A stretch of DNA of 64,000 bases. Origin: Eubacteriaceae bacterium. GTDB taxonomy: Bacteria > Bacillota > Clostridia > Lachnospirales > Lachnospiraceae. Shown piece after piece: positions 8,606 to 17,653 of this stretch. The position numbers and the translations under genes were made by a program. The notes under the pieces were generated by a model. The model had not been told where the DNA came from, did no database searches, and saw nothing but the letters and a program-made list of their open reading frames with translations. Position 1 is the first letter of the stretch. The number at the start of each line of letters is the position of its first letter. The DNA lies in assembly GCA_910574915.1 (NCBI GenBank), contig CAJTCR010000006.1, positions 1-64,000 of the forward strand, written 5' to 3'.

Positions 8606-8770
8606 TTTTGGCTGATGAACATATCCATTAACCAAAACTAAAAATCGCGGCTGCATAGGACGACAGATTTATATGATGCTGAAATTGAGCAAAAAAAGGC
8701 AAGCTTGTTTGCCGTAATCTTAGCATAATAACAAATAAATCCGTCATTTTTAAACAAAATTTGTATACAA
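8606..8770. other. Intergenic spacer without recognised gene
   Basis: AT-rich spacer between repeat R1 and the lacI-type promoter. I see no coding frame or RNA gene. A small hairpin (GGCAA with TTGCC, about 8699-8714) is the only structure. Confidence 0.5.
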
Positions 8771-8772
8771 TG

Positions 8773-8841
8773 CCAGAGAAAGTATTGACGTTCTCTGGTA
8801 AATATGGTATGGTTTTTTTATTCTATATGTAAACGTTTACA
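8773..8841 (+). promoter_or_regulatory. Promoter with two candidate operators ahead of the LacI-type regulator
   Basis: TTGACG (8785-8790), a 17-bp spacer and TATGGT (8808-8813) form the promoter. Palindrome 1, CCAGAGAA (8773-8780) with TTCTCTGG (8791-8798), brackets the -35. Palindrome 2, the perfect TGTAAACGTTTACA (8828-8841), lies just downstream of the start point and has the central CG of LacI-family operators. Autoregulation by the next gene is likely. Confidence 0.7.
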
Positions 8842-8863
8842 CATGTGGAGGAGGGAAACGGTC

Positions 8864-9925
8864 ATGACAATTCATGATATTGCTAAGATGGCAGGGGTTT
8901 CTATTGCAACTGTATCGCGGGTGCTCAACGGCAGAGGTTATGTAAAGGATGAGACCCGCAGGCGTGTGGAAGCAGTGATTGATGCCTGTGGCTATCGGCC
9001 GAATGAGGCGGCAAGGACGCTGATTCGCAGTACGAGCTCGATGATTGCCGTGATTATGTCTGAGCGTCCCCCCTCTTTTTCTTCTAAGATTCTTGAGGCG
9101 ATTGAGGACAGCGCCGACAGACAGGGAGACAGTGTACTTTTCTATAATTCCGGGGTAGAGACGGAGCGTGAGCAAAACGCGATTTCCCATGCCATTGAAC
9201 ACAAGGTAAAGGGCATCCTGTTTTTGCCGGTGATGGACTCCGGGAGTCAGACGGTTGCGATGCTAAAGCAGGCGGAGCAGGAGGATATTCCGGTGGTACT
9301 GTTGGACTGGGATTTGTATGAGGAAGCGTTTGACCGGGTGCTTTTGGATAATAAAAAAGGCATTTATGACGGTGCCGCAATGCTGTTAGAAGAGGGGCAT
9401 CGCCGGATTGCTTTTGTCGCCTGCCCGGAAGTGTCGAAAAAGGGAAGCCGGCGCAAGGATGGCTATCTGCAATGCCTCAAAGATTGGGGGACGGCGGCGG
9501 ATATGCAGTATTTGTATGAAGGAGATTTTAGCGAGCAGAGCGGGTACGAAGCGTGCCAGAAGTTTTTTGCGTTAAAAGAACCTCCTACGGCGGTTTTGTC
9601 GGCATGTAGCTCGGCTACGCTTGGATGCTTCCGGTATTTTATGGAACACCGGCTGCATTTGAGGGACGATCTTGAACTGGTAGGATTTGACGATATTTCC
9701 CTGATTCGGTTTTTGGGATACCCGGTGACCACTTTGGAACAGCCAGTCTGGGAGCTGGGAGAATGCGCCTGTGACCTGCTGTATCGCAGGATCAACAGGG
9801 CAGGCACAAAGAAAGCCTGTAGAAAGCAGATTTTGGGCACGAAAACGATAAGGCGGAGAAATGAAACCGGAAACTATGAGGTAGAAATAGAAAAAGAATG
9901 GAGGCAGGAACAACATGGCAAATGA
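8864..9925 (+). CDS. LacI family transcriptional regulator
   Basis: The 353-residue protein starts with the LacI headpiece MTIHDIAKMAGVSIATVSRV and the hinge region RPNEAARTL, followed by a periplasmic-binding-type ligand domain (SSMIAVIMSERPP to EQPVWELGECACDLL). A longer open frame from 8804 is rejected because ATG 8864 follows GGAGGAGGG and gives a canonical N-terminus. A perfect LacI-type palindrome stands upstream. It overlaps the YjjI-type gene by 11 bp, so it heads and probably controls the nucleoside module downstream. The C-terminus has an unusual charged tail after the usual end. The inducer is unknown; a nucleoside or derived sugar is suggested by context. Confidence 0.9.
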   Translation: MTIHDIAKMAGVSIATVSRVLNGRGYVKDETRRRVEAVIDACGYRPNEAARTLIRSTSSMIAVIMSERPPSFSSKILEAIEDSADRQGDSVLFYNSGVETEREQNAISHAIEHKVKGILFLPVMDSGSQTVAMLKQAEQEDIPVVLLDWDLYEEAFDRVLLDNKKGIYDGAAMLLEEGHRRIAFVACPEVSKKGSRRKDGYLQCLKDWGTAADMQYLYEGDFSEQSGYEACQKFFALKEPPTAVLSACSSATLGCFRYFMEHRLHLRDDLELVGFDDISLIRFLGYPVTTLEQPVWELGECACDLLYRRINRAGTKKACRKQILGTKTIRRRNETGNYEVEIEKEWRQEQHGK

Positions 9926-11405
9926 CAAGGTAGCAATGATGAAAGAGATTATCGCAGATCCAAAGCTGACGTATCCCCAGCGGCTGATTGAGCTTGCAAA
10001 GGCGGCGGAAAATGTACCCGAGCCTTTGCCGCTTAGCGAGGATGCACAGTGGTTTGTGGAAAAGGAAGTCGTATTTGATATGGGGGAGGGGAATGCACCT
10101 TACCGGCCGAGGTATGTGCTGCCTGATTATGAAAAGTTTATGAAGCAGGGCAGCAAATTTCTGATGCTGGAGCCGCCGAAGGATATCTGGGACGCAGTGT
10201 TTGCGCTTACGATCCTTTACCGGTTTGTGCCTTCGGTCATTGCAGGCCCGGTGTATATCGGACATATTGACCGGCTGCTGGAGCCGTTTGTCAAAGAGGA
10301 AGAGGAGGCAAGGCACGCGATCGAGCTGTTTTTAACGCATGTAGACCGAACGGTCAGTGATTCGTTCTGCCATGCGAATATTGGGCCTTACGATACAAAA
10401 GCGGGAAGGATTATTTTGGAGCTGTCGGCGAAAATGCAGCGTCCGACACCGAATATGTCTTTGATTTATAATGAGCACACGCCGGATGCGTTTGCTTTAA
10501 AAGCAATAGAGACCGGGCTTGTGACGGCGAAGCCGAGTTTTGTAAACGATGCGATGTATACGGCGGACTGGGGCAGCAATTATGCGATTGTAAGCTGCTA
10601 TAACGCACTTCCGGTCGGCGGCGGCGGGCTGACGTTAGGGCGGCTGAATTTAAAGAAATTGGCGGATCTTGCGCAAAGTAAGGAGCAGTTTTTAGACGAT
10701 CTTCTGCCAAGGGCAGTAGCGGCACAGTGTGAACAGATGGATCGCAGGGATACGTTTATTATGGAAGACGCGCATTTTCTGGAGCATACGTTCCTGGCGG
10801 AAGAAGGGCTGATTGAGAAGGAACGGTTTGTAGGAATGTTTGGCATGGTAGGGCTTGCGGAGTGCGTGAACCAGGTGCTGCACTTAACAGATCCAAACGA
10901 GCGCTATGGGCATGGGAAGGAAGCGGAAGCGTTTGCACTCGACGTGCTTGACCGGATACACAGCCAGGTGGAAGCGTTTCAGCCGAAATACGGGAAGTTT
11001 GCCCTTCATGGACAGGTCGGCATATCTACAGACTGGGGAGTAACGCCGAATACAAGGATTCCGGTAGGGGAGGAGCCTTCGCTGCCCGAACAGCTTTTGT
11101 TTACGGCAAAGACGCAGAAGCATTTTGCCGCGGGCATCGGGGAGCTGTTTCCGTTTGAAGAGACGGCAAAGAACAATCCAAGGGCGGTGCTGGACATTAT
11201 TCGCGGAGCCTTTGGGCAGGGAATGCGCTATTTTTCCTTCTACTCGGATACTACGGATGTGATTCGAATTACCGGTTATCTGGTAAAACGTTCAGATATT
11301 GAAAAATACGATGCAGGCGAGCGGTGCGTCGGCAATTCCACAATTCTTGGAAGCGGAGCGAGCAAGGGGCTGCGCATTTTTGATAGAAGCGTACGAGACG
11401 TATAA
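9915..11405 (+). CDS. yjjI: YjjI-type glycyl-radical enzyme
   Basis: The 496-residue protein matches the YjjI (DUF3029) branch of glycyl-radical enzymes. The likely thiyl cysteine is Cys228 in SCYNALPVGGGG and the radical glycine is Gly454 in RITGYLVKR, near the C-terminus as in the whole superfamily. The YjjI reaction is not established as far as I know. In Escherichia coli yjjI lies next to the deoCABD nucleoside genes. Here it is coupled to a LacI regulator and followed by a nucleoside importer, which points to nucleoside or deoxyribose metabolism. A radical-SAM activase (YjjW-like) would be needed; none is in this window. The start overlaps the regulator stop and has GGAGG upstream. Confidence 0.85.
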   Translation: MANDKVAMMKEIIADPKLTYPQRLIELAKAAENVPEPLPLSEDAQWFVEKEVVFDMGEGNAPYRPRYVLPDYEKFMKQGSKFLMLEPPKDIWDAVFALTILYRFVPSVIAGPVYIGHIDRLLEPFVKEEEEARHAIELFLTHVDRTVSDSFCHANIGPYDTKAGRIILELSAKMQRPTPNMSLIYNEHTPDAFALKAIETGLVTAKPSFVNDAMYTADWGSNYAIVSCYNALPVGGGGLTLGRLNLKKLADLAQSKEQFLDDLLPRAVAAQCEQMDRRDTFIMEDAHFLEHTFLAEEGLIEKERFVGMFGMVGLAECVNQVLHLTDPNERYGHGKEAEAFALDVLDRIHSQVEAFQPKYGKFALHGQVGISTDWGVTPNTRIPVGEEPSLPEQLLFTAKTQKHFAAGIGELFPFEETAKNNPRAVLDIIRGAFGQGMRYFSFYSDTTDVIRITGYLVKRSDIEKYDAGERCVGNSTILGSGASKGLRIFDRSVRDV

Positions 11406-11509
11406 ACAGTACATTTTTAAGAAAGCGTGCAAGATGTAGAAACAGCATATGCTTAAGAGAAATAGAAAGACACAAAAAGGTACGAGAGAAAGGAGGAGGG
11501 GGATTACAG

Positions 11510-13033
11510 ATGGGACATTTGCTTGAAGTCAAAGATGTGACGAAGATTTATGAAGGAGGCGTCCTTGCCAACCACAACGTAAACTTTACCGTAGACCAGG
11601 GAGAGATCCATGCCCTTGTAGGGGAAAACGGAGCAGGCAAGAGCACCTTGATGAAAATGCTTTATGGGCTTGAGGATGTGACCTCCGGGCAGATCTATCT
11701 GAATGGGAAGGAGCTTAAAATGTCCTCTAGCAAGGAGGCGATTGCGCACGGCATAGGAATGGTGCATCAGCATTTTATGCTGGTGGATTCTCTGACGGGG
11801 GCGGAGAATATGATGCTGGGCCTAAAGAAAACGAGTTTTATCACAAACCGCAGGCGGGAGATAGAGATTACCAACGAGGTGGCAAAGAAGTACAATTTTG
11901 AGATTGACGCTTCCCGCCGCGTCCGGGATATGAGCGTTGGGATGAAGCAGAAGCTGGAGATCTTAAAAATCCTCTACCGCAGCGCAAAGCTGATTATTTT
12001 GGATGAGCCTACGGCTGTGCTTACGCCGCAGGAAACAGAGGAGCTTTTTGAACGGCTTTTGGAACTGAAAGAGCGGGGAATGACTATTATTTTTATTTCC
12101 CATAAGCTAAACGAGATCAAAAGGATCAGTGACCGGATTACCGTTTTAAAAGGCGGGGTGACGAAAGGTACTTATTTGACAAAGGATGTTTCGGAAGAAG
12201 AGATTTCGAATCTGATGGTTGGGCGTGAGATTTCCTTTGCGTATGAGAAAGAGCCTGTAAAGCCGGGAGAAGAGGTACTGCGGGTGGAAAATCTAAAATA
12301 CGTGGATAAGTTTAAGATCCCGAAGCTGTCCGGCGTCAGCTTTCAGGTCAATCGCGGGGAGATTGTGGGGATTGCCGGAGTGGAAGGCAATGGACAAAGC
12401 GAGCTGATTTCTATTATTACCGGAAATATGCAGGCGATCAGCGGCAAGGTATTTTTAAACGGCAAGGATATTACAAAACAGTCGATTCCGCATATCCGCA
12501 AGGAAGGAATGTCGCATGTCCCGGAAGACCGTATGCTGGATGGATGTGCTTCGGAAATGTCGGTGCAGGAAAATTTAACGGTTTCCAATATTGATTCTTT
12601 TGCGAATCAGTTTGGGATGATCCAAAAAGGAAAAATCAAAGAATTTTGCAAGAACCAGATTGTGGAATTTAATGTAAAGACAAAGGATGAAAACCAGCCG
12701 ATCGGCAGTTTGTCAGGAGGAAATATCCAGAAGGTAATTATAGCGCGGGAATTTAAGGCAGACAGTGACCTGCTCGTATTAAACCAGCCGACCCGCGGCG
12801 TTGACGTGGGGGCGATTTCGTTTATTCACTCCAAGATTCTTGAAATGCGCAGCAACAACAAGGCGATTCTTTTAGTATCGGCAGACTTAAATGAGCTGAT
12901 TTCCTTAAGCGACCGGATTATCGTCATGCATAAAGGAAAGATTGCCGGTATGCTGAGCAATTCGCCGAAAGTAACGGAACAAGAGCTTGGACTTTATATG
13001 CTGGGGTTAAAAAAGCAGGAGGGAGTGGGGTAA
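11510..13033 (+). CDS. Nucleoside ABC importer, ATP-binding protein (NupA/YufO-like)
   Basis: The 507-residue protein has two ABC domains, as in sugar/nucleoside importers. The first has Walker A GENGAGKST (near residue 39), a HQHFMLV Q-loop and LDEPTAVLTPQE. The second has a degenerate Walker A (GVEGNGQSE), LSGGNIQKV and NQPTRGVD. The VHQHFMLVDSLTGAEN segment is typical of the purine-nucleoside/BMP importer branch rather than of ribose importers. It forms a complex with the two permeases directly downstream (3-bp gap to the first) and the lipoprotein at 15746. The start at 11510 follows GGAGGAGGGGG. Confidence 0.9.
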   Translation: MGHLLEVKDVTKIYEGGVLANHNVNFTVDQGEIHALVGENGAGKSTLMKMLYGLEDVTSGQIYLNGKELKMSSSKEAIAHGIGMVHQHFMLVDSLTGAENMMLGLKKTSFITNRRREIEITNEVAKKYNFEIDASRRVRDMSVGMKQKLEILKILYRSAKLIILDEPTAVLTPQETEELFERLLELKERGMTIIFISHKLNEIKRISDRITVLKGGVTKGTYLTKDVSEEEISNLMVGREISFAYEKEPVKPGEEVLRVENLKYVDKFKIPKLSGVSFQVNRGEIVGIAGVEGNGQSELISIITGNMQAISGKVFLNGKDITKQSIPHIRKEGMSHVPEDRMLDGCASEMSVQENLTVSNIDSFANQFGMIQKGKIKEFCKNQIVEFNVKTKDENQPIGSLSGGNIQKVIIAREFKADSDLLVLNQPTRGVDVGAISFIHSKILEMRSNNKAILLVSADLNELISLSDRIIVMHKGKIAGMLSNSPKVTEQELGLYMLGLKKQEGVG

Positions 13034-13036
13034 GCA

Positions 13037-14134
13037 ATGGAACAAAAGAACAAGAAAAAATTTGACCTTATGGATTATTTCAGTGCGATACGGATTGGCG
13101 CGGCACTGCTGCTTTCCCTGCTGATTGTATTTGTCATTATTTTGTTTGTAAGCGAGATGCCGGGGATTGCGATTCAGAAGCTGATGACCGGGCCGTTAGA
13201 GACAAAGCGCAGCTTTTTCAATGTGATCGTGCGCGGGATACCGCTTGTATTTACAGGGCTTGGGCTGACGCTGTGCTTAAAGAGCGGCATTTTTAATATC
13301 AGCTCAGATGCGTCCTTTTATATGGGCGCAGTCGTGGCTACAGCGATAGCGATCTCCTGGCCGCTGCCGAATATTGTGCATCAGGCAGTCCTGATATTGG
13401 CAGCAGCGATCGTGGGAGGCTTGATTTCCATGCTTCCGGTAATTGTCAATAAGTACACGCGGGTCAATCCGGTAGTTCTTGCGATTATGGCAAACTCGAT
13501 CTTTTACTATTTCGGGCTTTCGATCGTCAGTTCCTTTTTCCTGGAAAAAAGCGGGAGCTGGGGAAGCTATAAATTCCCGGATGACGCCAGGCTTGGAACG
13601 ATGCTGAAGGGAACCTCCCTTCACTACGGCTTTGTGATCGTGACGATCGTGACACTGTTCGTTATATTTTTAATGAATAAAACGTCCTTTGGCTATAAAG
13701 TGCGGGTAACAGGCAGCAATCCTGCTTTTGCCAAGACATCCGGCATTCGGACAGGATTTGTGATTCTGCTTGCGCAGTTTATCGGCGGCGCGATTGCCGG
13801 CATGGGCGGCGCGATTGAGATGGTAGGGGTATACAAGCGATTCCAGTGGCAGACGCAGACGAATTATGTGTGGGACGGACTGCTGATTTATATGCTGGCA
13901 AACGGAAACCCGGTATTTATCCCGATTACGGCATTTTTTATCGCTTATCTGCGGGTTGGGGCTGAGATTATGTCCCGTTCGTCGGATTTGGATCCTGAAA
14001 TTGTAACATTTTTGCAGGGCATTATTATTTTGCTGGTTGCTTCCCAGAGATTTTTGTACTTCTTAAAGAAGCGCCACGACCAGAATTTGTCTCTGAAACA
14101 GGCAGAAGCAGAGGAAGGAGGTGCTGCGGCATGA
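13037..14134 (+). CDS. Nucleoside ABC importer, permease 1 (NupB/YufP-like)
   Basis: This 365-residue membrane protein belongs to the BPD_transp_2 family, with about nine hydrophobic segments and the coupling segment VTGSNPAFAKTSGI. The long cytoplasmic N-terminus and the first large loop are typical of the larger of the paired permeases in nucleoside importers. It starts 3 bp after the ATPase and overlaps the second permease by 4 bp (ATGA at 14131), giving a tightly coupled set. Confidence 0.88.
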   Translation: MEQKNKKKFDLMDYFSAIRIGAALLLSLLIVFVIILFVSEMPGIAIQKLMTGPLETKRSFFNVIVRGIPLVFTGLGLTLCLKSGIFNISSDASFYMGAVVATAIAISWPLPNIVHQAVLILAAAIVGGLISMLPVIVNKYTRVNPVVLAIMANSIFYYFGLSIVSSFFLEKSGSWGSYKFPDDARLGTMLKGTSLHYGFVIVTIVTLFVIFLMNKTSFGYKVRVTGSNPAFAKTSGIRTGFVILLAQFIGGAIAGMGGAIEMVGVYKRFQWQTQTNYVWDGLLIYMLANGNPVFIPITAFFIAYLRVGAEIMSRSSDLDPEIVTFLQGIIILLVASQRFLYFLKKRHDQNLSLKQAEAEEGGAAA

Positions 14135-15072
14135 TGGCATTTTTTGCATCTCCAACATTTTGGAGAACGGTGCTGGCAAGCACGACTCCGGTGATGTTAG
14201 CGACGCTGGCAGCCAATATGATGACAAAGTCCGGGATATTTAACCTGGCGATTGAAGGAACCATGCTGATCTGTGCCCTGACGGGCGTCGTGGTCAGTGC
14301 GTTTACCCAGAATCTATGGATCGGGTGTATCGTCGCCGTGCTGATGGGAGTCGCAGTTTCTTTTGTATTCGGCTATTTCGCCCTTGTGATGAAAGGGGCA
14401 ATGAATGCCTGCGGCGTTGCGTTAAATCTGGTAGCTTCCGGCGGGACGGTTTTTGTACTGGTGATGCTTACCGGCAGCAAGGCAAATTCCAGCGCCTTAA
14501 AGAGCCTGACGTTTCCGGTGGTCGGTATTCCGGTGCTAAAGGACATTCCGATTCTGGGCACGATCTTTTTTGAACAAAACCTGGTTACGTATATTGGATG
14601 GGTGATTGTCGCGGCAACGTCCTGGATGCTGTATAAGACAAAGCTTGGCATACATATCCGCGCCGTTGGGGAAAATCCTGCTGCTGCAAAAGCCGCTGGA
14701 TTAAATGTAATTCTGCATCAGTTTGTTGCCCTTGCGATCTGTGGCGTCGCATGTTCCTTTGGCGGGATGTACCTTTCTATGGGCGCGTTAAAATCGTTTA
14801 CGACCGGGATGGTAGCTGGAAGAGGGTATATGTCGCTTGCGATGGATGCTATGAGCCAGGGAAATCCGGTAGTGGGATGCCTAAGCTCCCTGCTGTATGG
14901 ATTTTCCGATACGATTACGGTGTACTTGCAGCTTTACAGCAAAATTGACTTAAAGCTGATTGACGCGTTCCCTTACCTGTTTATTATTGTAGTGCTGGTT
15001 ATTATCCAGGCGATCCGCAGGATGACAGCAAAAAAGAAAGAGCGGCTGGCAAGTATGCAGCAGGCAGTTTAA
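14131..15072 (+). CDS. Nucleoside ABC importer, permease 2 (NupC/YufQ-like)
   Basis: This 313-residue membrane protein has eight to ten hydrophobic segments. It includes TKSGIFNLAIEGTMLI near the N-terminus and the coupling motif AVGENPAAAKAAGLN, both hallmarks of the smaller permease of BMP/nucleoside importers. It would pair with the 365-residue permease to form the channel. The frame starts at ATG 14131, overlapping the previous stop. The next gene follows after 70 bp. Confidence 0.88.
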   Translation: MMAFFASPTFWRTVLASTTPVMLATLAANMMTKSGIFNLAIEGTMLICALTGVVVSAFTQNLWIGCIVAVLMGVAVSFVFGYFALVMKGAMNACGVALNLVASGGTVFVLVMLTGSKANSSALKSLTFPVVGIPVLKDIPILGTIFFEQNLVTYIGWVIVAATSWMLYKTKLGIHIRAVGENPAAAKAAGLNVILHQFVALAICGVACSFGGMYLSMGALKSFTTGMVAGRGYMSLAMDAMSQGNPVVGCLSSLLYGFSDTITVYLQLYSKIDLKLIDAFPYLFIIVVLVIIQAIRRMTAKKKERLASMQQAV

Positions 15073-15142
15073 GATTTGCATTTGGGGCATTCTCTTTTGA
15101 TCTGCCCTTTGCAGATAGATCTATTATTTAAGGAGGAATATT

Positions 15143-15724
15143 ATGCAGCAGGAATATTATGATCCTTGGTCAAATACAAGGACAAAAAACGGTTTGGAAG
15201 CAGATCTTGTGATCTCGGCAATGCAAAAATGCATCCGCCGCGGCGAAGAAGATCTTGCCATGCGTATGGCTTATGAGCTGTACATCACCTCGACGTTCCA
15301 TGAAAAAAAGATGTGGAACCGGCTTTTAGTCATTTCCGTAGAGGATATCGGGTTTGGCTGCCCGGAAGCGCCGAGGTTTGTAAAGACGCTGTACGATCTG
15401 CACAAGGAATACCCATATATGGATGGCGACCGCCCGATCTTTTTCCTACACGCGATCCGCTATCTGTGCAAGTGCCAGAAAGAACGCTCTACAGACCATA
15501 TCAAAAATATTATTATGAAGGAATTTGAACAGGGCTATGTTCCGCAGATCCCGGACTATGCCATCGACATGCACACGATCAAAGGCAGGGCGATGGGCAG
15601 GGATGTATTTTACTTCCTGGATGAAGCGAGCAAGGTGATGCCGCTTTGGGAGGAATACGACGATTCTTACCGACAGAAGCTGTATGAGATGTGCAAAAAA
15701 GAGGCAGAAGAGGCAAAAAGCTAA
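15143..15724 (+). CDS. Orphan protein resembling the C-terminal region of MgsA/RarA
   Basis: The 193-residue soluble protein resembles the C-terminal, non-ATPase part of MgsA/RarA AAA+ proteins: VISAMQKCIRRGEEDLAMRMAYEL, then a long helix, then LLVISVEDIGFG with a following proline. The Walker motifs of MgsA are absent and the frame is complete with a good AAGGAGG start, so it is not simply a truncated rarA. It sits between the second permease and the binding lipoprotein of the nucleoside importer, an unexpected place for a DNA-repair relative. A role as scaffold or regulator of the operon is possible. Function unknown. Confidence 0.6.
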   Translation: MQQEYYDPWSNTRTKNGLEADLVISAMQKCIRRGEEDLAMRMAYELYITSTFHEKKMWNRLLVISVEDIGFGCPEAPRFVKTLYDLHKEYPYMDGDRPIFFLHAIRYLCKCQKERSTDHIKNIIMKEFEQGYVPQIPDYAIDMHTIKGRAMGRDVFYFLDEASKVMPLWEEYDDSYRQKLYEMCKKEAEEAKS

Positions 15725-15745
15725 ACAAACAAGGAGGAGTATGAT

Positions 15746-16951
15746 ATGAAAAACTGGAAAAAATTAGCGGCACTGGGAATGACCGTATTGATGACAGCGG
15801 GGGTGTTTGCCGGATGCGGCAGCTCAAACGGCGGCGACGCGGGCAAGGATCAATCATCCGGCCAGTCTTCGTCCGATCAGGAAAATACATCGGATACACA
15901 AGGAGACGGAACAGATAACGCAGATACGGACAGCGGAGAGAAAAAGGAAGTCTATGTGTTTATCCGTGACCGCGGCGATTTGTCTTACTGGGACAGCATG
16001 GCAGAAGGCTCTGACCGTGCAGTAACGGATTATGCAGACCGTGCGAATGTACATGTAGCAGAGACGACAGCGGATATCCAGGCAAACCTTCAGGCGATGT
16101 ATGAAGCGGCAGATGCAGGCGCAGACCTGATTATTACCGCTTCTGATTTTAAGGACAACCTGGTGGAAGTATCCAACGAGTATCCAGACATTTCTTTTGT
16201 CATTATCAGTGAAGATGTTATTGACCAGTGTGAAAACGACAATGTTTACGGTATTGACTTTGCAACAGCTCAGGCTGCTTACTTAGGCGGGATTGTAGCT
16301 GCGGATATCGCGGCAAACGGCGCTGGTGATGTGGAAGCAACGAATGTCATCGGCTTTGTAGGCGGTATGGACGAGTCCCTTCCGATTCAGGAATATTTGT
16401 GGGGATATATTCAGGGTGCCAAAGCATACAACCCGGATATAAAGATTGTCTACAACTATGTAGGCGCATGGAACGACCCGGATACGGCAAAAACCCAGTC
16501 CATGACACAGTATAACGATGCTGGCGCGGCTGTGATCTTTGCCTGCGCAGGCGGCTCCGGCAACGGGGTACACAACGCATCCGCAGAAGCGAAAAAATAC
16601 GTATTTGGCGTAGACAGCGACCAGTCCTTGTTGTATGAAGACGACAAGGATATCCAGGAACGTTTTGCAACTTCCGTTGTAAAAGAAATCGGAAATGCCA
16701 TTTACAACGTAATCGGACAGTACCTGGATGAAGGAACACTTCCTTACGGTGAATATAAGATCGTAGGGCTTGCTGATGAAGCAGTAGGCATCGTGGAAGG
16801 CGCAGTTCTTGACGGGCTTTTGTCAGAAGAAGGCAAGGCAAAGCTGGAAGAAGCGAAGGCTGGTATTGCAGATGGGTCTGTTACGGTGAACAGTGCGATT
16901 GGCAGAGAGCAGGATGAGATTAAGGCGTTTATTAATGATAACTGTCAGTAG
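15746..16951 (+). CDS. BMP-family nucleoside-binding lipoprotein
   Basis: The 401-residue lipoprotein has the lipobox VFAGC at the end of its signal peptide. A Ser/Gly/Asp-rich linker follows, then a BMP/PnrA substrate-binding domain: RGDLSYWDSMAEGSDRA, QANLQAMYEAADAGADLII, VYGIDFATAQAAYLGG and GFVGGMDESLPIQEY. This family captures purine nucleosides for the ABC importer encoded just upstream. It follows the MgsA-like gene by 21 bp with AGGAGG ahead of the ATG and appears to be the last gene of the operon. Copy R2 of the 3'-end repeat starts 36 bp beyond its stop. Confidence 0.92.
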   Translation: MKNWKKLAALGMTVLMTAGVFAGCGSSNGGDAGKDQSSGQSSSDQENTSDTQGDGTDNADTDSGEKKEVYVFIRDRGDLSYWDSMAEGSDRAVTDYADRANVHVAETTADIQANLQAMYEAADAGADLIITASDFKDNLVEVSNEYPDISFVIISEDVIDQCENDNVYGIDFATAQAAYLGGIVAADIAANGAGDVEATNVIGFVGGMDESLPIQEYLWGYIQGAKAYNPDIKIVYNYVGAWNDPDTAKTQSMTQYNDAGAAVIFACAGGSGNGVHNASAEAKKYVFGVDSDQSLLYEDDKDIQERFATSVVKEIGNAIYNVIGQYLDEGTLPYGEYKIVGLADEAVGIVEGAVLDGLLSEEGKAKLEEAKAGIADGSVTVNSAIGREQDEIKAFINDNCQ

Positions 16952-16987
16952 GATTTAGATGGTTAGATTTGGCGGAGAAGTTTTAGG

Positions 16988-17179
16988 TGCTTTGGTGAAT
17001 TTTTCAGGAAGGGACGCTGGGAGAGGGGATTTGTACGTCCTGGCTGCGCACCTGGTTTTTTTGCAGAATACCAAGAGATTCTAACCATTCTTCCAAAGCC
17101 GCAGCCGGGGCGTGCAAATCCCCTCTCCCGGCTGTTCTTCGTAAATGGTACAAAACAAGCTGGGGATGGTTTGTTTTTA
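16988..17179 (+). repeat. 3'-end inverted-repeat element, copy R2
   Basis: Two 33-nt arms (17016-17048 and 17100-17132) pair completely: 29 Watson-Crick pairs plus four G-U pairs. The loop side carries a small AGAATACC/TCTAACCATTCT hairpin region. The 3' flank CTGTTCTTCGTAAATGGTAC and the tail ATGGTTTGTTTTT are shared with copy R3. It follows the lipoprotein gene on the same strand. Confidence 0.85.
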
Positions 17180-17336
17180 TCTGAAAAATAAAAAGACAAA
17201 TGCAGAAGCAGTTACCGAAGAAGAACATTGTGTAAAAGAAACTTATGAATATTTTAAAAGTCAGCGAAATGAAACAAAACTGAAAGATATGTTGAAACGA
17301 AAACATGGTAGTGAAATAGTAGAATCTCTTTTATAA
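17180..17336 (+). pseudogene. Remnant of an unrecognised gene (C-terminal part)
   Basis: The frame downstream of R2 reads as a charged, helical protein end of about 50 residues (EEEHCVKETYEYF, KDMLKRKHGSEIVESLL) and is followed by a terminator. Its start is missing; an ATG at 17145 lies inside R2. I recognise no family. It marks the left edge of a stretch of decayed genes. Confidence 0.3.
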
Positions 17337-17352
17337 GTTTTTTAGTATATGG

Positions 17353-17387
17353 AGTTGTCGCGTTTTGATGCGACAGCTATTTTTTTG
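17353..17387 (+). terminator. Rho-independent terminator
   Basis: A 9-bp stem (17353-17361 with 17370-17378, one G-U) is followed by seven T's. Confidence 0.8.
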
Positions 17388-17468
17388 TAAAAATCTGCCT
17401 TCTGCAAATTGCAAGGTTCATGTAAGGTTGGCGTGATAGAATGGCAGACATGAAAAGGAGGTTTCGCA

Positions 17469-17651
17469 ATGAGCAAATATGTAATTGAAACGAAAAATCT
17501 TACAAAGCAATACGGAACACAAAAAAGTGTTGCCAATCTGAACATTCATGTTCAAAAAGGGCGTATTTATGGTCTGCTTGGCAGAAATGGAGCCGGAAAG
17601 ACAACGACCATGATTATCCTGTTACTAAAGGTTGGTAAGCGGAGGATATAG
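17469..17651 (+). pseudogene. ABC transporter ATP-binding protein, N-terminal fragment
   Basis: A strong AAAGGAGG site and ATG open a frame with NLTKQYGTQKSV and a complete Walker A, GLLGRNGAGKTTTM, as in bacitracin/lantibiotic-type exporters. Homology stops right after Walker A, and the frame ends about 12 residues later in unrelated sequence. It is a deletion remnant that cannot bind and hydrolyse ATP by itself. The leader has TTCATGTAAGG-like repeats of the kind seen ahead of two-component-controlled lantibiotic genes. Confidence 0.75.
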
Positions 17652-17653
17652 GA

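Noticed and set aside
16988-17179. Repeat R2 as an ordinary Rho-independent terminator
   Set aside because: The stem is far longer than needed, the T-rich tract is displaced from it, and the branched middle is conserved between copies; termination may still be one of its effects.
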